This document shows positions 48,101 to 50,983 of a stretch of DNA of 50,983 nucleotides, piece after piece (position 1 is the first letter of the stretch; the number at the start of each line of letters is the position of its first letter). The DNA lies in assembly GCA_030430565.1 (NCBI GenBank), contig JAUIKS010000053.1, positions 1 through 50,983 of the forward strand, given 5' to 3'. This DNA is from Polyangia bacterium (lineage in GTDB: Bacteria > Myxococcota_A > Polyangia > Nannocystales > Nannocystaceae). The notes under the pieces were generated by a model. The model was not told where the DNA came from. It saw only the letters and a list, made by a program, of their open reading frames with translations, and ran no database searches. The position numbers were made by a program, and so were the translations under genes.

Positions 48101-49278
48101 GTCACACGGCGCCGCTCCGGCTCGCGCGCTACTCCCCCGACGGCGAGCGCATCATCACGGCGGGGGAGGACCGCATGGCGCGGCTCTGGAGCGCGAGCGA
48201 CTACTCCGCGATCGCCACGCTGGTGGCGCACAGCGGGCCGATCTCCGCGATCGCGTTCGCGCCGCGCGAGGCCCCGAACCGCGAGCACTTCCTCACCCTC
48301 GCGGACGGAGACCCCACCGTGCACGTGTGGGGCAGCAAGCGCGGCGAGCTCGTCTCGAGCATCCCCGGCGACGCCGAGAGCCCCGTGCAGGCGGCCTCGT
48401 TCACCTCCGACGGCGCCGAGATCCTGACGACCAGCCGCGGCGGCGTCACGACGCGCTGGGACGTCGAGACCGGGAAGCCGGTCGACGGCGCAGGGCCCTG
48501 CGTCTCGCTCGCGCGCCCGGTTCACGTCGCGGTCTACTCCGACGACGGGCGGTTCCTCCTGACCGCCGGCCGCGAGCGCGGAGACATCCAGCTGCTCGAC
48601 ACGCGCACCTGCGAGAAGGTCACGCTGATCGAGCCGTCGGGGCGACCCGTCGCGATCCTGCGAGCCGAGTTCGCGCCTGGATCCGACAAGCTCGTCGCCA
48701 TCACTGCGGACCACCGCGCGCACCTGTGGCGCGTGCCCGACGGCGCGTACGAGGCCACGATCACGATGTCCGGGGACTCAGTGCTCTCGGCCGCGTTCGG
48801 GCCGAACGGGCTGCGCCTGCTGCTGACCGGGAGGATGGGCGGCGGCGAGTGGTCGACCTCGCTGTCACACCAACAGCTCAGCGAGCTCCCGGCGCAGCCG
48901 GGGCCGCTGCTGGCGACCCGCTACAGCCGCGCCGACCCCCGCCTGCTCGTGACCGCGGGCGGCGACACGACCGCGCGGCTCTGGCTCGGCAACGTCAGCA
49001 TCTCGCAGCTGCTCAGCGAGAGCCGCCGCGGGCCGCGAGCGGGCGACGAGACGCTCGATCCGGCGTACTCGCTGCTCGCCACGCTCCGAGGGCACCGCGC
49101 GAACATCACGAGCGTCGACTTCTCCCCGGACGGCGGCGCGGTCATCACCGCGGGGCGCGACGGCGTAGCGAGGGTCTTCCCGACGACGCCCGAGGCCTAC
49201 CTGCAGCTCGCCTGCCGGATGCTCCACGGCTTCACGGGTCCCTACCAAGAGGTCGAGGCCTACTGTCGTTCGCTGTAG
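45190..49278 (+). CDS. AAA-like STAND ATPase with coiled coil, one TM segment and about 17 WD40 repeats
   Basis: The product is 1362 aa. Residues 10-330 are an AAA-like ATPase (PF14516-type): FCYVLGPRQIGKSS (Walker A, 45-52), VVVFIDEVDSV (Walker B, about 135-143), GVAAPGDLIQNPVRTPFNIGKGIRLDDFSRAEMEAF and SGHPYMTQRLCDEV. A helical region follows (about 380-470) with a long coiled coil (ARRREEESRRALLEEQRRTEEERYRGDLERERRERAED), then one membrane segment near residues 478-500 (LVSLLSVVVLGLGAILVSFG). From about 587 to 1340 I count about 17 WD40 repeats (for example HTAPIRIASFSPDGQRLVTASADSTARLWN), enough for two propellers. The WD40 part should sit on one side of the membrane and the ATPase on the other. 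Its ATPase resembles that of the preceding gene, and the four-base overlap implies joint expression. Confidence 0.85.
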   Translation: MSGPPPPPHYQVGGALQAGALYVQRAADKELLSTLTEGDFCYVLGPRQIGKSSLRLRAVAGLRQIGVRSVAIDLSAIGIEVTQDDWYFSIAFEIAEGLGLRDPDIFWQQHRQLSAVHRWYRWIRNELLARTQDPVVVFIDEVDSVLALSFPTDDFFASIRAAYNLRADDPAYRRLTFCLLGVAAPGDLIQNPVRTPFNIGKGIRLDDFSRAEMEAFGPGLAPVGGDTARLLDAVYAWSSGHPYMTQRLCDEVRRRGLRRPGMEEALVDDIAHVLFVRSGRTGDQNLQYAEKRLDMSSSRTRVRQMLHLYRRLLDGEAIPAEPNNALQTELRLMGIATEVVRDGEATLRTRNLIFAQVYDHAWLRQKMKAFRLAEHVERWSAGNKHDDYVLRGHALQDALDWSRGRDDLTLDEHEYILAGVEFARREAEQRSLTSDARRREEESRRALLEEQRRTEEERYRGDLERERRERAEDSAYSQRRLVSLLSVVVLGLGAILVSFGPLSLKVSNLKTELTDTKRMHQQELIDLRDDLKAAEALVLARQPSREVDALVYAIKAASGRDLYERPRIMQALVAAVATPQPDPLSLKHPARVNSLEFSSDGSLLLTTSNDKRVRLWDTASGRSLLEISGHRGPVRWAMFSPDQRHILSASDDHSTRLWELHTGIPLAIFRGQPTGNRRAIFSQNLDRVLTISQRGEPQLWDPDSADRVARLDHPRGAVHDVALSLDGERVATGHEDGALRLWDGRSGRLLRKMTPRGAPQPMLSVAFSPDGEQLLTRSGGAGSSASVRLWEVESGALLEEFMGHDGALTYARMSSTGRYVITLDERGGSRLWRSSTGSLVGQFTRHPGALTGAAFTADDSRVVTYGVDGTARIWKTETAALAGTLVGHTAPIRIASFSPDGQRLVTASADSTARLWNALNGAIVATLDGHEGAVRDVKFSPDGSQLATIGDDFAVRLWSTTVVNPLPVLTGHTAPLRLARYSPDGERIITAGEDRMARLWSASDYSAIATLVAHSGPISAIAFAPREAPNREHFLTLADGDPTVHVWGSKRGELVSSIPGDAESPVQAASFTSDGAEILTTSRGGVTTRWDVETGKPVDGAGPCVSLARPVHVAVYSDDGRFLLTAGRERGDIQLLDTRTCEKVTLIEPSGRPVAILRAEFAPGSDKLVAITADHRAHLWRVPDGAYEATITMSGDSVLSAAFGPNGLRLLLTGRMGGGEWSTSLSHQQLSELPAQPGPLLATRYSRADPRLLVTAGGDTTARLWLGNVSISQLLSESRRGPRAGDETLDPAYSLLATLRGHRANITSVDFSPDGGAVITAGRDGVARVFPTTPEAYLQLACRMLHGFTGPYQEVEAYCRSL

Positions 49279-49575
49279 CGGTCGATCTCTAACCTGGCCT
49301 TCGCGCCACTTCGTCACGTCGCGCGAACGCGCCGCGCGCGACGTCGAGCCGACGCGCCGCCGCACGAGCGATCGACGATCACGCGCCGGGGCGCGTACGC
49401 CCGCGCTCGCTCCACGCGCTGCTCGATCGACGACGCGCGCACGGGAAAGCGCGACAAACCACAAAATCGCGCGAACGCGCCCAGGGATTACGCCCCCAAA
49501 CCGACGCGGTGTGGCGTAAGATTCACCAACTCCGCCCCCGGCTCGCGCCGCGTACGGATCTGTCCCTGACAGCCG
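49279..49575. other. 297-base gap between the WD40-STAND gene and the antiporter gene
   Basis: It is GC-rich with many CGCG tracts and several small inverted repeats (for example CGCGCGCG runs). I see no gene, tRNA or convincing terminator in it. The antiporter promoter should lie near its right end. Confidence 0.5.
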
Positions 49576-50679
49576 ATGTCCGCGACGACCACTATCCTGT
49601 TCTTCATCGGCCTCGTGCTGCTCGTGGTGGGCGCTGACCTGCTCGTGCGCGGGTCTTCGAACATCGCCAAGCGCGTCGGGATCTCGCCGCTCGTCGTCGG
49701 CTTGACCGTCGTCGCCTTCGGCACCAGCGCGCCGGAGCTCGCGGTCTCGGTGAACTCCGCGCTGACGCCCGGGGACACCGCGATCCAGCTCGCGCTCGGC
49801 AACGTCATCGGCAGCAACCTCTTCAACGTCCTCGTGATCCTCGGGATGTCGGCGGTCGTCGCCCCGCTCGTGGTCGAGCGGCAGCTGATCCGGCTGGACG
49901 TCCCGGTCCTGATCTTCACGAGCGTGCTCTGCTACCTGCTCGCCTTCGACGGCCAGATCGGGCGCGTCGACGGCATGATCCTGTTCGCGGGCGTCGTCGC
50001 CTACACCTACGTGCTGATCCGGCTCGCCGGGCGCAGCGAAGCCAGCACCACAGACACGACCGAGAAGACCGCCGACGAGAAGGCTGAGGTCCCCTGGACG
50101 GAGCGCCTCGCGACCCAGATCGTGTTCATCGTCATCGGCCTCGGCATGCTCGTGCTCGGCTCCGAGTGGCTCGTCAACGGCGCGGTCGAGTTCGCGCGGA
50201 TGCTCGGCGTCGGCGAGCTGATCATCGGGCTGACCGTCGTCGCCGCCGGCACCTCCCTGCCCGAGCTCGCCACCTCGGTGATCGCCGTCGCCCGCGGCGA
50301 GCGCGACATCGCGGTCGGCAACGCCATCGGCAGCAGCATCTTCAACGTGCTCCTCGTCCTCGGCCTGACCGCCGGCATCTCCTCGCACCCCGTGCCGGTC
50401 TCCGCCGAGGCGCTGAGCTTCGACATCCCCGTGATGGTCGCCGTCGCCGTCGCCTGCCTGCCCTCCTTCATCACGGGACAGGTCGTCTCCCGCGGCGAGG
50501 GCCTCGTGTTCGCCGGCTACTACGTCGCCTACACCGTCTACCGCGTGCTCGCCGAGATCAAGCACGAGAGCCTCGAGACCTTCAGCCGCGTGATGCTCTG
50601 GTTCGCCATCCCGCTCACCGTCATCGCCGGCCTGTTCACGCTCGTGCAAGAGTTTCTTCAGAAGAAGAAACAAGCCTGA
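49576..50679 (+). CDS. Calcium/sodium antiporter (CaCA family, YrbG-like)
   Basis: The product is 367 aa, with about ten membrane helices in two inverted halves. Both alpha-repeats are visible: VGLTVVAFGTSAPELAVSV with GNVIGSNLFNVLVILG in the first half and IGLTVVAAGTSLPELATSV with GNAIGSSIFNVLLVLG in the second. These Glu/Asn/Ser blocks coordinate Ca2+ and Na+ in CaCA exchangers. The central cytoplasmic loop (ASTTDTTEKTADEKAEVP) is short. It exports Ca2+ (or other cations) by Na+ or H+ exchange across the inner membrane. Confidence 0.95.
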   Translation: MSATTTILFFIGLVLLVVGADLLVRGSSNIAKRVGISPLVVGLTVVAFGTSAPELAVSVNSALTPGDTAIQLALGNVIGSNLFNVLVILGMSAVVAPLVVERQLIRLDVPVLIFTSVLCYLLAFDGQIGRVDGMILFAGVVAYTYVLIRLAGRSEASTTDTTEKTADEKAEVPWTERLATQIVFIVIGLGMLVLGSEWLVNGAVEFARMLGVGELIIGLTVVAAGTSLPELATSVIAVARGERDIAVGNAIGSSIFNVLLVLGLTAGISSHPVPVSAEALSFDIPVMVAVAVACLPSFITGQVVSRGEGLVFAGYYVAYTVYRVLAEIKHESLETFSRVMLWFAIPLTVIAGLFTLVQEFLQKKKQA

Positions 50680-50914
50680 GCGCCGCGCTCCCGCGCTGCT
50701 CTCATCACCCCCTGCTGCTCAGCTCCCACGCCGTTCGAACGCCTGTCATCGATCGGGCACCACGCTGGTTTCGAGCCACAACAAACCGTACCGAGAGCAT
50801 GGGACGGGCCCACACCGTGGGGCGCTCCCGTGGCTCCCGCCGTGAGCCCGAGCCACGAGCCCCGGACCGTACGCGCAAGCACGGAGCGGGGCGGAGAGGG
50901 AGGGGCGGGGGGCC
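50680..50914. other. 235-base flank between the antiporter gene and the intron end
   Basis: No gene is supported here. The right part is very G/C-rich with direct G runs on the plus strand (GGGGCGGAGAGGGAGGGGCGGGG at 50888-50910). It is the 3' exon flank of the group II intron on the minus strand. Confidence 0.45.
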
Positions 50915-50983
50915 GGATGCCGGGTGGCCCCGGGGGATTACTCCCCCGAGGCTCCCACAGATCCGGACGTGCAGAATTCCCGC
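50915..50983 (-). mobile_element. 3' end of a group II intron (domains V and VI), rest outside the window
   Basis: On the minus strand the first bases read GCGGGAATTCTGCACGTCCGGATC, which is the 3' two-thirds of a domain V hairpin of the GAGCCGnATGCGG...GCACGTnCGGnTC type. It is followed by TGTGGGAGCC and a GC-rich domain VI-like hairpin (50922-50956: GGG AGCC TCGGGGG against CCCCCGGGG CC ACCC) with an AGTAAT loop. This is the standard order D5-D6-3' splice site of a bacterial group II intron. The exact splice site is not fixed. The catalytic body and reverse transcriptase gene would lie to the right of the window on the same strand. Confidence 0.72.

Overview
The window is very GC-rich and gene-dense. 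It reads as chromosome from a myxobacterium (phylum Myxococcota, probably near the Nannocystis/Plesiocystis group). Evidence: a Glt/Agl envelope-motility gene cluster; C-terminal MYXO-CTERM-type sorting tails (Cys, hydrophobic segment, Arg cluster); many secreted lipoproteins and TPR proteins; a WD40-STAND protein; and a composite OPX/beta-barrel polysaccharide exporter. No ribosomal RNA, prophage or CRISPR array is visible.

Left part (1-20 kb), all on the minus strand. Positions 1-2165 hold the beta subunit of propionyl-CoA carboxylase (cut by the window edge) and HisB. Upstream of hisB lie a short OPX lipoprotein and a large outer-membrane beta-barrel (2180-4386), the two parts of a polysaccharide export channel. 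Positions 4429-17940 hold an envelope machine: a GltG-like FHA/TonB-like protein, two ExbD/TolR proteins, an AglR/TolQ protein, a small secreted protein, the GltE-like TPR lipoprotein, two large periplasmic TPR proteins and a Lys/Pro/Ala-repeat secreted protein. Several genes are joined by 1-4 base overlaps, and a strong hairpin at 6753-6778 closes the motor operon. Positions 18016-19975 are the classic rplU-rpmA-obg operon.

Middle (20-39.4 kb): secreted and housekeeping genes on both strands. They comprise a MYXO-CTERM protein with a degenerate metalloprotease motif, a lytic transglycosylase, a YbiT-type ABC-F ATPase, an NTR-like secreted protein, a delta-1-pyrroline-5-carboxylate dehydrogenase, two related small Cys lipoproteins, DnaJ, a selenocysteine tRNA, an AGCS-type transporter with a very large insertion, an M66-like zinc protease, two tandem DUF4139 proteins and two Hsp20 chaperones.

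Right part (39.7-51 kb): a TonB-dependent receptor that carries its own TonB-C-like domain is divergent from a two-gene operon (42887-49278). The first gene fuses a calcineurin-like metallophosphoesterase to a P-loop ATPase. The second carries a related P-loop ATPase, a coiled coil, one membrane segment and about 17 WD40 repeats. This pair is the best candidate in the window for an undescribed sensing or conflict system. A Ca2+/Na+ antiporter follows. The last ~70 bases match the 3' end (domains V-VI) of a group II intron on the minus strand, whose body lies outside the window.
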